A stretch of DNA of 64,000 nt from Variovorax jilinensis. GTDB taxonomy: Bacteria; Pseudomonadota; Gammaproteobacteria; Burkholderiales; Burkholderiaceae_C. Below the pieces are notes generated by a model that was given only the letters and a program-made list of their open reading frames with translations, did not search any database and had not been told where the DNA came from. This document shows positions 44,670-53,553 of this stretch, one piece after another (position 1 is the first letter of the stretch; every line of letters starts with the position of its first letter). A program made the translations under genes and the position numbers. Where the stretch lies: contig NZ_JASZYQ010000001.1 of assembly GCF_030316885.1 (NCBI RefSeq), positions 806,001 to 870,000 on the forward strand, given 5' to 3'.

Positions 44670-45865
44670 TTGCCGCCGTAGCTGATGCGGTAGATGGCGC
44701 CTGCGTGGTCGTCGCTGACCAGCATCGAGCCGTCCCTGAGCACCAGGAAGTCGACCGGACGGCCCAGGTAGGCGTTGTTCTCGACGAAGCCGGTCATGAA
44801 TGGCTCGACCCGCGCGCCGCCCTTGCCGTCGGGCCATGCGACGGCGATGTCGGCGTACTTGACCGAGCGGTTCCAGGGCCCGTGGCGGGCGATGAACATC
44901 GCGCCCTGGTACTTGGCCGGGAACATCTTGCCGCGGTAGAAGGTGAGGCCCAGCGCGCCGGCGTGCGGGCCCAGCAGCGCGGCCGGCTTCGCGAACTCGT
45001 CGCAGCTCTTGCCCCAGCCGAACTCGCTGTCGAGGATGTTGCCCTGGTGGCAGTACGGGAAGCCGAAGTGCTGGTCCTTGGCCGTGATCTGGTTGAGCTC
45101 GTCGTTGGGCAGCGATTCGCTGAACCAGTCGCGGCCGTTGTCGGTGAACCAGAGGTTGCCGGTCTTTGGATCGAAGTCGAAGCCCACCGTGTTGCGCACG
45201 CCGCGCGCCACGGTCTCGACGTTGCTGCCGTCGAGGTTCATGCGGAAGATGCGCGCATGCCGCTCGTCGGGGTCGCACAGGTTGCAGGGCGCGCCGACCG
45301 CGTAGTAGAGCTTGTCGCCGTGGATGCGCAGGTAGCGCCAGCTGTGGTCCTGGCCGCCCGGCAGCTTGTCGCTGAGCACCACCGGGGCGCCGAGCTTGTC
45401 GAGCTTGCCGGCCACGTTGTCGTAGCGCAGGATTTGCTTGTTGGTGGCGACGTACAGCGAGCCCTTGTTGTACTCGATGCCGGTCGCGAACTCCATCTTG
45501 TCGATCACGGTCTGCGGCGCGCGCTTGCCCTTCTCCTCGGCGATGGCGTAGACCTTGTTGCCGACGAACAGCGTGCTCACGAGCACGGTGCCGTCCGGGC
45601 CCTGGCGCAGCGCGCGTGCGTCCAGCACCCCGGGCGCCCAGGTCTCGACCTTGAAGCCCGGCGGCAGCTTGAACTTTGCGGTGGGCAGCTGGTCGGCCGC
45701 GGTCGGGATCGGGAACGCCGGCACCGGCGCCATGCGGCCGGCGGCCTCGGTCTTGGGGCGGCCCTTGGCCCACCCGGGCTCTTCGGCCGGCGGCTGCTGG
45801 GCCCACGCGGCAGAGGCCGCGCAAAAGAGGACGGCGAGTGCCGCGCGTTGACGCATCGTGCTCAT
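44666..45865 (-). CDS. PQQ-dependent sugar dehydrogenase (sorbosone dehydrogenase family)
   Basis: A 399-residue periplasmic beta-propeller. Signal peptide MSTMRQRAALAVLFCAASAA is cleaved near AWA-Q. The mature protein has blades typical of soluble glucose/sorbosone dehydrogenases (LPPGFKVETWAPGVLDAR, GGQDHSWRYLRI, DPKTGNLWFTDNGRD). It should oxidise an aldehyde or sugar with PQQ and pass electrons to the cytochrome encoded next. The PQQ synthesis genes are not in the window. Divergent from a LysR gene that probably controls it. Confidence 0.87.
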   Translation of the reverse strand: MSTMRQRAALAVLFCAASAAWAQQPPAEEPGWAKGRPKTEAAGRMAPVPAFPIPTAADQLPTAKFKLPPGFKVETWAPGVLDARALRQGPDGTVLVSTLFVGNKVYAIAEEKGKRAPQTVIDKMEFATGIEYNKGSLYVATNKQILRYDNVAGKLDKLGAPVVLSDKLPGGQDHSWRYLRIHGDKLYYAVGAPCNLCDPDERHARIFRMNLDGSNVETVARGVRNTVGFDFDPKTGNLWFTDNGRDWFSESLPNDELNQITAKDQHFGFPYCHQGNILDSEFGWGKSCDEFAKPAALLGPHAGALGLTFYRGKMFPAKYQGAMFIARHGPWNRSVKYADIAVAWPDGKGGARVEPFMTGFVENNAYLGRPVDFLVLRDGSMLVSDDHAGAIYRISYGGK

Positions 45866-45958
45866 GTGTTTGTCTCCTTCTCGTGGGTCGGCGCTGGGCC
45901 GGGTGCCAGTGTCGCGGCGCCGGATGCGGGCATCAATAAAATAATCGGACTAAGCAAT

Positions 45959-46870
45959 ATGAATGTCATGCATATCGATGCCATCGACCTGAACCTGCTG
46001 CGGCTCTTCGATGCGGTCTATCGCGCACGCAGCGTGAGCCGGGCCGCGGAGTCGCTCGGCCTGACTCAGCCGGCCGCCAGCCACGGCCTGGGCCGGCTGC
46101 GGCTGCTGCTCAACGACGCGCTGTTCACGCGCAGCCCGGGCGGCGTGGCGCCGACCCCGCGCGCCGACCGCCTGGCGGTCGCGGTGCAGGCGGCGCTGGG
46201 CACGCTCGAGGAAGCGCTCAACGAGCCCGACCGCTTCGAGCCCTCGGCCTCGCGCAAGGTCTTCCGCATCCACATGAGCGACATCGGCGAAGGCCGCTTC
46301 CTGCCGCTGCTGATGGCGCGGCTCGGCGCGCAGGCGCCCGGCGTGCGGCTGGAGACCCAGCCGCTGCAGCCGGCCGACATCGCGCCGGCGCTCGACAACG
46401 GGCGCATCGACTTCGCCTTCGGCTTCCTGCCCAAGGTGCGCGACACCCGGCGCGTCCATCTGCTCAAGGACCGCTACATCGTGCTGCTGCGCGAGGGCCA
46501 TCCCTTCACGCGCGGAAGGCGTGGCAGCCGCGCGCTGCTCGACGCCTTGCAGACCCTGGAATACGTGGCGGTGCGCACCCATGCCGAGACGCTGCGCATC
46601 CTGCAGCTGCTCAATCTCGAGGACCGGGTGCGGCTCACGACCGAGCATTTCATGGTGCTGCCGGCGATCGTGCGGGCGACCGACCTGGCGGTGGTGATGC
46701 CGCGCAACATCGCGCGCGGCTTCGCGCAGGAGGGCGGCTACGCCATCGTCGAGCCGGCCTTTCCGCTGCGCGACTTCAGCGTCTCGCTGCACTGGAGCCG
46801 GCGCTTCGAGGCGGACGCTGCGAACCGCTGGCTGCGCGGGGTCATCCAGGAGCTGTTCGTGCAGGGCTGA
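45959..46870 (+). CDS. LysR family regulator
   Basis: A 303-residue LysR-type regulator. The helix-turn-helix occupies about 8-65 (LNLLRLFDAVYRARSVSRAA, LTQPAASHGLGRLR), and the rest is the periplasmic-binding-like effector domain (FRIHMSDIGEGRFLPLL). ATG 45959 or 45968 are both possible. It is divergent from the sugar dehydrogenase-cytochrome genes across 93 bp and precedes xdhA by 144 bp. Classical LysR logic favours control of the divergent operon, but xdhAB is also a candidate. Confidence 0.9.
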   Translation: MNVMHIDAIDLNLLRLFDAVYRARSVSRAAESLGLTQPAASHGLGRLRLLLNDALFTRSPGGVAPTPRADRLAVAVQAALGTLEEALNEPDRFEPSASRKVFRIHMSDIGEGRFLPLLMARLGAQAPGVRLETQPLQPADIAPALDNGRIDFAFGFLPKVRDTRRVHLLKDRYIVLLREGHPFTRGRRGSRALLDALQTLEYVAVRTHAETLRILQLLNLEDRVRLTTEHFMVLPAIVRATDLAVVMPRNIARGFAQEGGYAIVEPAFPLRDFSVSLHWSRRFEADAANRWLRGVIQELFVQG

Positions 46871-46909
46871 GAACCGAGGGTTTTCCCACCCGTTACATAC
46901 CGCTCGCCA

Positions 46910-46922
46910 CATAGGCCCTATG
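46910..46922. promoter_or_regulatory. Perfect inverted repeat upstream of xdhA
   Basis: CATAGGCCCTATG is a perfect 6+1+6 palindrome in the 144-bp gap between the LysR gene and xdhA, 93 bp before the xdhA ATG. It could be an operator for xdhAB, for example for one of the two flanking LysR proteins. Only one copy is seen and there is no other support. Confidence 0.35.
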
Positions 46923-47014
46923 GGGGCGAACATATGCCTCGGGCCGCGCCAGGCCCTAATGTCCGGTTGGCCCGTTTTTTGAACGTCACCCCGAGTCGCC
47001 CCACGAGATTGAGC

Positions 47015-48586
47015 ATGACCCCGAACACCCAACCCATCCGCTTCTTCCACCGCGGCCGGATCGTCGACGTGAGCGGCGTTCACCCGACCCGCTCGGTGCT
47101 CGACTGGCTGCGCGAGGATGCGCGCTGCACCGGCACCAAAGAGGGTTGCAACGAGGGCGATTGCGGTGCATGCACCGTGGTGATCGGCGAGCTGGCCGAG
47201 CCCGGCGCCAAGGATGCCGTGGGCGGGCTGCGCCTGTCGACCGTCAACGCGTGCATCCAGTTCATGCCCACGCTGCACGGCAAGGCGCTGTTCACGGTGG
47301 AAGACCTCAAGCCCCAGTGCGGCAAGGCCAGCGACCCGGCCCAGAACGACAAGCACCCGGTGCAGCGCCTGCATCCGGTGCAGCAGGCACTGGTCGACTG
47401 CCACGGCTCGCAGTGCGGCTTCTGCACGCCGGGCTTCGTGATGTCACTGTGGTCCAGCTACGAGCATCACCAGGCCGAAGGCACGCGGCCCACGCGCCAG
47501 CAGCTGGCCGACGACCTCTCGGGCAACCTCTGCCGCTGTACCGGCTATCGCCCGATCCTCGACGCTGGCCAGCGGATGTTCGACCTGCCCGGCGTCCGGC
47601 TGGCGACCGAGCCGGTGGTGCAGGCGCTCGAGAGCCTGCGCCGCGACCGGACCTTCGAATACGCGGCGCCGCTGGGCCAGCGCATCGATCATTTCCATGC
47701 CCCGACCACGCTGGCCGAGCTGGCGGCGCTGCGCGAGGCCAGGCCGGCCGCCCAGCTGCTGGCGGGCTCGACCGACGTCGGCCTGTGGGTCAACAAGCAG
47801 TTCCGCGACCTCGGCGAGATCATCTTCGTCGGCGACGTGGCCGAGATGAAGACGATCGAGGAGCGCGCCGACGAGCTCTACATCGGCGCCGGTGCCTCGC
47901 TCGAGAGCGCCTTCGCCGCGCTGGTCGCACGCGTGCCCAGCCTGACCGACGTCTGGCTGCGCTTCGCCTCGCCGCCGATCCGCCATGCCGGCACCATGGG
48001 CGGCAACGTCGCCAACGGCTCGCCGATCGGCGATTCGCCGCCGGTGCTGATGGCGCTCGACGCCCAGATCGAGCTGCGTCGTGGCGATCGCGTGCGGCGC
48101 ATGCCGCTGCCTGACTTCTACGTCGACTACATGAAGAACCGGCTCGAGCCCGGCGAGTTCGTGCAGGGCCTCGCACTGCCGCTCTCGGCCCTGCGGCGCC
48201 AGGTCCGGGCCTACAAGATCAGCAAGCGCTTCGACTGCGACATCTCGGCGCTGTGCGCGGGCTTCGCGATCGAGTTGGATGGTGACGTGGTCAGGGAAGT
48301 GCGCCTGGCCTTCGGCGGCATGGCGGCGACCGTCAAGCGCGGCGTGCAGGCCGAGGCCGCGCTGGTCGGCAAGCCCTGGAGCCAGGGCAGCGTCAATGCC
48401 GCCAAGCTCGCGCTGGCGCAGGACTTCAAGCCGCTCAGCGACATGCGCGCCAGTGCCGACTACCGCCTGCAGGTGGCGCAGAACCTGCTGCAGCGCCTGT
48501 GGCTCGAGACCCGCACGGCCGATCCGCTGCCCGTGGAAGCCACCAGCGTCTGGAGCGTGATGCCGCACGCCGCGGCCCGAGCCTGA
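47015..48586 (+). CDS. xdhA: Xanthine dehydrogenase small subunit (2Fe-2S and FAD)
   Basis: A 523-residue subunit. The plant-type 2Fe-2S cluster ligands are Cys38, Cys45, Cys50 and Cys53 (CTGTKEGCNEGDCGAC), and the second cluster ligands lie in CGFC and CRCTGYRP near 130-170. The FAD domain covers about 190-370 (LLAGSTDVGLWVNKQF, GGNVANGSPIGDSPP), with a CO-dehydrogenase-flavoprotein C-terminal domain after it. It carries electrons from the molybdenum subunit to NAD. ATG 47015 is 14 bp after no clear Shine-Dalgarno. xdhB follows by 14 bp. Confidence 0.95.
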   Translation: MTPNTQPIRFFHRGRIVDVSGVHPTRSVLDWLREDARCTGTKEGCNEGDCGACTVVIGELAEPGAKDAVGGLRLSTVNACIQFMPTLHGKALFTVEDLKPQCGKASDPAQNDKHPVQRLHPVQQALVDCHGSQCGFCTPGFVMSLWSSYEHHQAEGTRPTRQQLADDLSGNLCRCTGYRPILDAGQRMFDLPGVRLATEPVVQALESLRRDRTFEYAAPLGQRIDHFHAPTTLAELAALREARPAAQLLAGSTDVGLWVNKQFRDLGEIIFVGDVAEMKTIEERADELYIGAGASLESAFAALVARVPSLTDVWLRFASPPIRHAGTMGGNVANGSPIGDSPPVLMALDAQIELRRGDRVRRMPLPDFYVDYMKNRLEPGEFVQGLALPLSALRRQVRAYKISKRFDCDISALCAGFAIELDGDVVREVRLAFGGMAATVKRGVQAEAALVGKPWSQGSVNAAKLALAQDFKPLSDMRASADYRLQVAQNLLQRLWLETRTADPLPVEATSVWSVMPHAAARA

Positions 48587-48600
48587 AAAGGAGGCCTGAA

Positions 48601-51027
48601 ATGAACAAACCCCTCGATCCCAGCCTGTTCCAGTCGGCCGAGGCCTTTGCCGACTACGTCGCCAACACGGCCGCGCGCATCGACGCCAAGGCCGAGGCGC
48701 GTGCGCACGATGGCGGCGCCCGCGTCGGCATCAGCCGGCCGCACGAATCGGCCCGGCTGCATGTGGCGGGCGAAGCCACCTACATCGACGACATCCCGGA
48801 ACTCGCGGGCACGCTGCATTGCGCGCTGGGCCTCTCGCCGGTCGCCAACGGCCGGCTCAAGGGCATGGACCTGGCGGCGATCCGCGCGCTGCCGGGCGTG
48901 GTGGCGGTGCTGACCGCGAGCGACATCCCGGGCAGCAACGACTGCGGCTCGATCATCCACGACGATCCGATCCTCTGCGCGGGCGACATCCGCTACCTGG
49001 GCCAGCCGGTGTTCGCGGTGATCGCCGAGACGCGCGACATCGCGCGCCGGGCCGCGGCGCGTGCGAAGAGCGTGCTCGACATCGAGGCCGCGCCGCCGGT
49101 GCTGACGCCGCAGGACGCCCACGCCAGGGGCCAGTACGTGGTGCCGCCGATGCACCTGGTGCGCAGCACCGGCGAGGGCGGCGCCCAGGCCGCGATCGCG
49201 CGGGCGCCGCACCGTCACAAGGCGCAGCTCGACGTCGGCGGCCAGGAGCAGTTCTATCTCGAAGGCCAGATCAGCTACGCGATCCCGAAGGAGGGCGGCG
49301 CGATGCACGTGCATTGCTCGACCCAGCATCCGAGCGAGATGCAGCACCTGGTCGCGCACGCGCTGCATCTGCACGCCAACGAGGTGCAGGTCGAATGCAG
49401 GCGCATGGGCGGCGGCTTCGGCGGCAAGGAATCGCAGTCGGGCCTGTTCGCCTGCGTCGCCGCGGTGGCGGCCCACAAGCTGCAGCGCCCGGTCAAGCTG
49501 CGGCTGGACCGCGACGACGACTTCATGATCACGGGCCGCCGCCACTGCTTCTGGTACGAATACGAGGTCGGCTACGACGACGAGGGCCGCATCCTCGGCG
49601 CCGAGATCACGATGGTCTCGCGCGCCGGCCACTCGGCCGACCTGTCGGGTCCGGTCATGACGCGCGCGCTGTGCCACTTCGACAACGCCTACTGGCTGCC
49701 GGACGTGGCCATGCACGGGTTCTCGGGCAAGACCAACACGCAGAGCAACACCGCCTTCCGCGGCTTCGGCGGCCCCCAGGGCGCGATCGCGATCGAGAAC
49801 ATCCTCGACAGCGTGGCGCGCGAACTGGGCCGTGATCCGCTCGACGTGCGGCGCGCCAACTTCTACGGCAAGGGCGAGAACAACGTGACGCCCTACGGCC
49901 AGACGGTCAGCGACAACATCATCCACGAGCTGGTGGCCGAGCTGGAGCAGACCAGCGACTACCGCGCGCGGCGCGAAGAGGCCGCGGCCTTCAATGCCGC
50001 AAGCCCGGTGCTCAAGCGCGGCATCGCGCTGGCGCCGCTCAAGTTCGGCATTTCGTTCAACGTCAAGCACTTCAACCAGGCCGGGGCGCTGGTCCATGTC
50101 TACACCGACGGCTCGATCCTCGTGAACCACGGCGGCACCGAGATGGGGCAGGGCCTCAACACCAAGGTGGCGCAGGTGGTGGCGCACGAGCTCGGCGTGA
50201 GCTTCGACAGTGTCAAGGTGACGGCCACCGACACCCAGAAGGTCGCCAACACATCGGCCACCGCGGCATCGACCGGCGCCGACCTCAACGGCAAGGCGGC
50301 GCAGGATGCGGCGCGCCAGATCCGCGAACGGCTGGCCGCCTGCGCTGCCGCGCGCCACGGCGGCACGGCCGAGGAAGTCCGCTTCGCCAACGACAAGGTC
50401 GAGGTCGCCGGGCGCAGCCTGAGCTTCGCCACCGTGGTCGGCGAGGCCTACCTCGACCGCGTGCAGCTGTGGTCGGACGGCTTCTACGCCACGCCCGGCC
50501 TCTCGTGGGACAAGGACAGGATGTTCGGACGCCCCTTCTACTACTTCGCCTATGGCGCGGCGGTCAGCGAGGTCATCGTGGACACGCTCACGGGCGAATG
50601 GAAGCTGCTGCGCGCCGACATTCTGCACGACGCCGGCAAGTCGCTGAATCCCGCGGTCGACATCGGCCAGGTCGAGGGCGCATTCATCCAGGGCATGGGC
50701 TGGCTCACGACCGAGGAGCTGGTCTGGCACCCCAAGACCGGGCTGCTCACCACGCACGCGCCGAGCACCTACAAGATCCCGACCGCCAACGACTGCCCGC
50801 CGGTCTTCAACGTGCGGCTGTTCGATGGCCAGAACTTCGAGGATTCGATCCACCGCAGCAAGGCGGTCGGAGAGCCGCCGCTGCTGCTGCCGTTCTCGGT
50901 CTTCTTCGCCATCCGCGATGCGGTGTCGGCCGCGGGCGAGCACCGCAGCGATCCGCCGCTGTCGGCGCCGGCCACCAGCGAATCGATCCTGCGCGCCATC
51001 ACCGCGGTGCAGCAGGCGGGCGCCTGA
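48601..51027 (+). CDS. xdhB: Xanthine dehydrogenase molybdenum-binding subunit
   Basis: An 808-residue molybdopterin subunit that oxidises hypoxanthine to xanthine and xanthine to urate. Moco-binding and catalytic features are GGGFGGKESQ, the substrate arginine in AFRGFGGPQG, and the catalytic glutamate Glu758 in KAVGEPPLLLPF. It is preceded by AGGAGG. Urate from this enzyme is the substrate of PuuD encoded at 13-14 kb. Its maturation factor XdhC is encoded some 35 kb away. Confidence 0.95.
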   Translation: MNKPLDPSLFQSAEAFADYVANTAARIDAKAEARAHDGGARVGISRPHESARLHVAGEATYIDDIPELAGTLHCALGLSPVANGRLKGMDLAAIRALPGVVAVLTASDIPGSNDCGSIIHDDPILCAGDIRYLGQPVFAVIAETRDIARRAAARAKSVLDIEAAPPVLTPQDAHARGQYVVPPMHLVRSTGEGGAQAAIARAPHRHKAQLDVGGQEQFYLEGQISYAIPKEGGAMHVHCSTQHPSEMQHLVAHALHLHANEVQVECRRMGGGFGGKESQSGLFACVAAVAAHKLQRPVKLRLDRDDDFMITGRRHCFWYEYEVGYDDEGRILGAEITMVSRAGHSADLSGPVMTRALCHFDNAYWLPDVAMHGFSGKTNTQSNTAFRGFGGPQGAIAIENILDSVARELGRDPLDVRRANFYGKGENNVTPYGQTVSDNIIHELVAELEQTSDYRARREEAAAFNAASPVLKRGIALAPLKFGISFNVKHFNQAGALVHVYTDGSILVNHGGTEMGQGLNTKVAQVVAHELGVSFDSVKVTATDTQKVANTSATAASTGADLNGKAAQDAARQIRERLAACAAARHGGTAEEVRFANDKVEVAGRSLSFATVVGEAYLDRVQLWSDGFYATPGLSWDKDRMFGRPFYYFAYGAAVSEVIVDTLTGEWKLLRADILHDAGKSLNPAVDIGQVEGAFIQGMGWLTTEELVWHPKTGLLTTHAPSTYKIPTANDCPPVFNVRLFDGQNFEDSIHRSKAVGEPPLLLPFSVFFAIRDAVSAAGEHRSDPPLSAPATSESILRAITAVQQAGA

Positions 51028-51100
51028 GGGATGGCCCATGTGAATGACGCGACGTGACTGTGTATAACTGCCCGCACTTTTCAGACCACGGTGGGCAGCC

Positions 51101-52081
51101 ATGAGAGACCAGGCACTTCTAGACAAGATCGACCTTCACCTGATCCGGGTACTTCATACCGTGCTGACCGACCGCAGCGTTTCGCGAGCCGCCATCCGAC
51201 TGGGGATGTACCAGCCCGCCGTCTCGGCCGCCCTCAAGCGGCTGCGCGAGCTGTCGGGCGATCCGCTGCTGGTGCGCTCGGGCTCGGGCATGGTCCCCAC
51301 CGACGCCGGGCTGCGCATGATCGAGCCCGCGGCCGAGATCCTGCGTTCGGCCGAGGTGCTGTTCAGCGATGCGCGCGGCTTCGACCCGCAGACCGCCGCC
51401 ACCACCTTCCGCATCGCCGCGAGCGACTACCTCGACCCGCAGTTCCTGCCGATGCTGGTGGCGCAGATCAAGAGCCAGGCGCCGCTGTGCCGCATCGAGA
51501 TCCATGCGCTGTCTTCCGATTCGGACTACCACACGCACCTGTCGCTGGGGCAGTTCGACCTGGTCATCGGCAACTGGCTCAAGCCGCCCGAGGACCTGCA
51601 CATGGCGCGGCTGTTCGGCGACGAGATCGTCTCGCTGGTCAACAAGGACCATCCCGCGGTGCGCCGCGGCTGGGACCTGGACAGCTGGCTCGCGGCCGAG
51701 CACATCGCGCCGACGCCGATGCATCCGGGCGGCCGCGGCATCATCGACCAGATGCTCGACGAGATGGGCCGGCAGCGAAACATCACGGCGCGCTGCGCGC
51801 ACTTCGGCCTGATCCCCGACATGGTGGCCTCGAGCCTGCTGGTGCTGGTCACGGGCCGCCAGTATTGCGAGCGCTTTCTCGAGCGCCTGCCGGTGGCGAT
51901 CCTCGACTGCCCGATCGCGCTGCCGCGGCTCATGTACTACCAGCTCTGGCACGAGCGCACCCATTCCTCGAGCTCGGCGCGCTGGCTGCGCGAGCGCATC
52001 AAGTCGGTGGCCGCTTCGCTCAGGCCACCGCCCGCCGCGATCGCATCGGCCGGCGCCGTCGCCCCCGCCGACCCGGGATAG
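51101..52081 (+). CDS. LysR family regulator
   Basis: A 326-residue LysR-type regulator: helix-turn-helix about 10-68 (IDLHLIRVLHTVLTDRSVSR, MYQPAVSAALKRL) and an effector domain from about 95. It lies between xdhB and the purine permease on the same strand, so it probably senses a purine and controls uptake or oxidation. The upstream 73 bp contain TGTATAACT near 51061-51069, a plausible -10 element that slightly resembles the GntR palindrome but lacks its second half. Confidence 0.9.
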   Translation: MRDQALLDKIDLHLIRVLHTVLTDRSVSRAAIRLGMYQPAVSAALKRLRELSGDPLLVRSGSGMVPTDAGLRMIEPAAEILRSAEVLFSDARGFDPQTAATTFRIAASDYLDPQFLPMLVAQIKSQAPLCRIEIHALSSDSDYHTHLSLGQFDLVIGNWLKPPEDLHMARLFGDEIVSLVNKDHPAVRRGWDLDSWLAAEHIAPTPMHPGGRGIIDQMLDEMGRQRNITARCAHFGLIPDMVASSLLVLVTGRQYCERFLERLPVAILDCPIALPRLMYYQLWHERTHSSSSARWLRERIKSVAASLRPPPAAIASAGAVAPADPG

Positions 52082-52160
52082 GACGCACTTTTTCTCGCGC
52101 CGGCGTCGCGAGCTTCGACAGACACGCCACGGACCCCAAAAAATACGGAGACAAGAGACG

Positions 52161-53513
52161 ATGAACCGGACAGAACAGGTGCTCGACCCGCGCGGGCAAG
52201 CCGAACCCGCGCGCGGCTGGATCGAGCGCATCTTCAAGCTCAGGGAGCACGGCACCACGGTGCGAACCGAGCTGGTGGCGGGCCTCACCACCTTCCTGAC
52301 GATGGCCTACATCATCTTCGTCAACCCGTCGATCCTCGGCGACGCGGGCATGCCGAAGGAGGCGGTGTTCGTCGCCACATGCCTGATCGCCGCGCTCGGC
52401 ACCGGCATCATGGCCTTCTACGCCAACTACCCGATCGCGCTGGCGCCCGGCATGGGGCTCAACGCCTACTTCGCCTACGTCGTGGTGGGCCAGATGGGCT
52501 TCACCTGGCAGGCGGCCCTGGGCGCGGTGTTCGTCTCGGGCTGCCTGTTCCTGCTGGTCACGGTCTTCAAGCTGCGCGAGCTGATCATCCGCGGCATCCC
52601 GCATTCGATCCGGATCGCGATCACGGTCGGCATCGGCCTGTTCCTCGCGATCATCGCGCTCAAGAGCGCGGGCATCGTGGCGGCATCGCCGGCCACCTTC
52701 GTCACGCTCGGCGACCTGCACACGCCGCAGGCCGTGCTCGCGGTGCTGGGCTTCTTCACCATCGTGGTGCTGGACCGCCTCAAGGTGCCCGGCGCAATCC
52801 TGATCGGCATCGTGGCGGTCACGGTGGCCTCGTTCTTCTTCGGCGGCAACATCTTCCGCGGCGTGTTCGCGATGCCGCCGTCGATCGCGCCGACCTTCCT
52901 GCAGCTCGACATCAAGGCCGCGCTCACGGGCGGCATCCTGAACGTGATCCTGGTGTTCTTCCTGGTCGAGCTGTTCGATGCCACCGGCACGCTGATGGGC
53001 GTGGCGCGGCGTGCCGGCCTGCTGGTGCCGGGCAAGATGGACCGGCTCAACAAGGCGCTGCTGGCCGACAGCGGCGCGATCTTCGCGGGCTCGCTGCTCG
53101 GCACCTCGAGCACCACGGCCTACGTGGAGAGCGCGGCCGGCGTGCAGGCCGGCGGCCGCACCGGGCTCACGGCGCTCACCGTGGCGGTGCTCTTCCTCGC
53201 CGCGCTGGTGATCTCGCCGCTGGCCGGCGCGGTGCCCGCCTATGCCACGGCGCCCGCGCTGCTGTTCGTGGCCTGTTTGATGCTTAGGGAATTGACCGAG
53301 CTCGACTGGAACGAAACCACCGAGGTCATTCCGGCCGCGATCACCGCGCTGGTGATGCCCTTCACGTATTCGATCGCCAACGGCCTGGCCTTCGGCTTCA
53401 TCACCTACGCGGTGCTGAAGCTGTTCACCGGGCGCGCCCGCGAGGTCCACTGGATGGTGTGGCTGATCGGTGGCGTTTTCCTGTTCAAGTTCATTTACAT
53501 CGGCGGACACTGA
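52161..53513 (+). CDS. NCS2 family purine permease (AzgA/GhxP type)
   Basis: A 450-residue inner-membrane symporter of the AzgA-like branch of NCS2, which imports adenine, guanine or hypoxanthine. Characteristic are ELVAGLTTFLTMAYIIFVNP, ALAPGMGLNAYF, FFLVELFDATGTLMG and GTSSTTAYVESAAG. About twelve to fourteen helices. ATG 52161 is 79 bp after the LysR gene. The nucleoside ABC importer starts 40 bp downstream, so the segment 51-58.5 kb is devoted to purine uptake. Confidence 0.92.
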   Translation: MNRTEQVLDPRGQAEPARGWIERIFKLREHGTTVRTELVAGLTTFLTMAYIIFVNPSILGDAGMPKEAVFVATCLIAALGTGIMAFYANYPIALAPGMGLNAYFAYVVVGQMGFTWQAALGAVFVSGCLFLLVTVFKLRELIIRGIPHSIRIAITVGIGLFLAIIALKSAGIVAASPATFVTLGDLHTPQAVLAVLGFFTIVVLDRLKVPGAILIGIVAVTVASFFFGGNIFRGVFAMPPSIAPTFLQLDIKAALTGGILNVILVFFLVELFDATGTLMGVARRAGLLVPGKMDRLNKALLADSGAIFAGSLLGTSSTTAYVESAAGVQAGGRTGLTALTVAVLFLAALVISPLAGAVPAYATAPALLFVACLMLRELTELDWNETTEVIPAAITALVMPFTYSIANGLAFGFITYAVLKLFTGRAREVHWMVWLIGGVFLFKFIYIGGH

Positions 53514-53553
53514 CGACAATGCGTCGCTAAAAACGAAAAGGCCAGGCACAGGC

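Noticed and set aside
51058..51070. GTGTATAAC upstream of the LysR gene as a third GntR operator
   Set aside because: Only half of the palindrome is present; a -10 promoter element explains it better.
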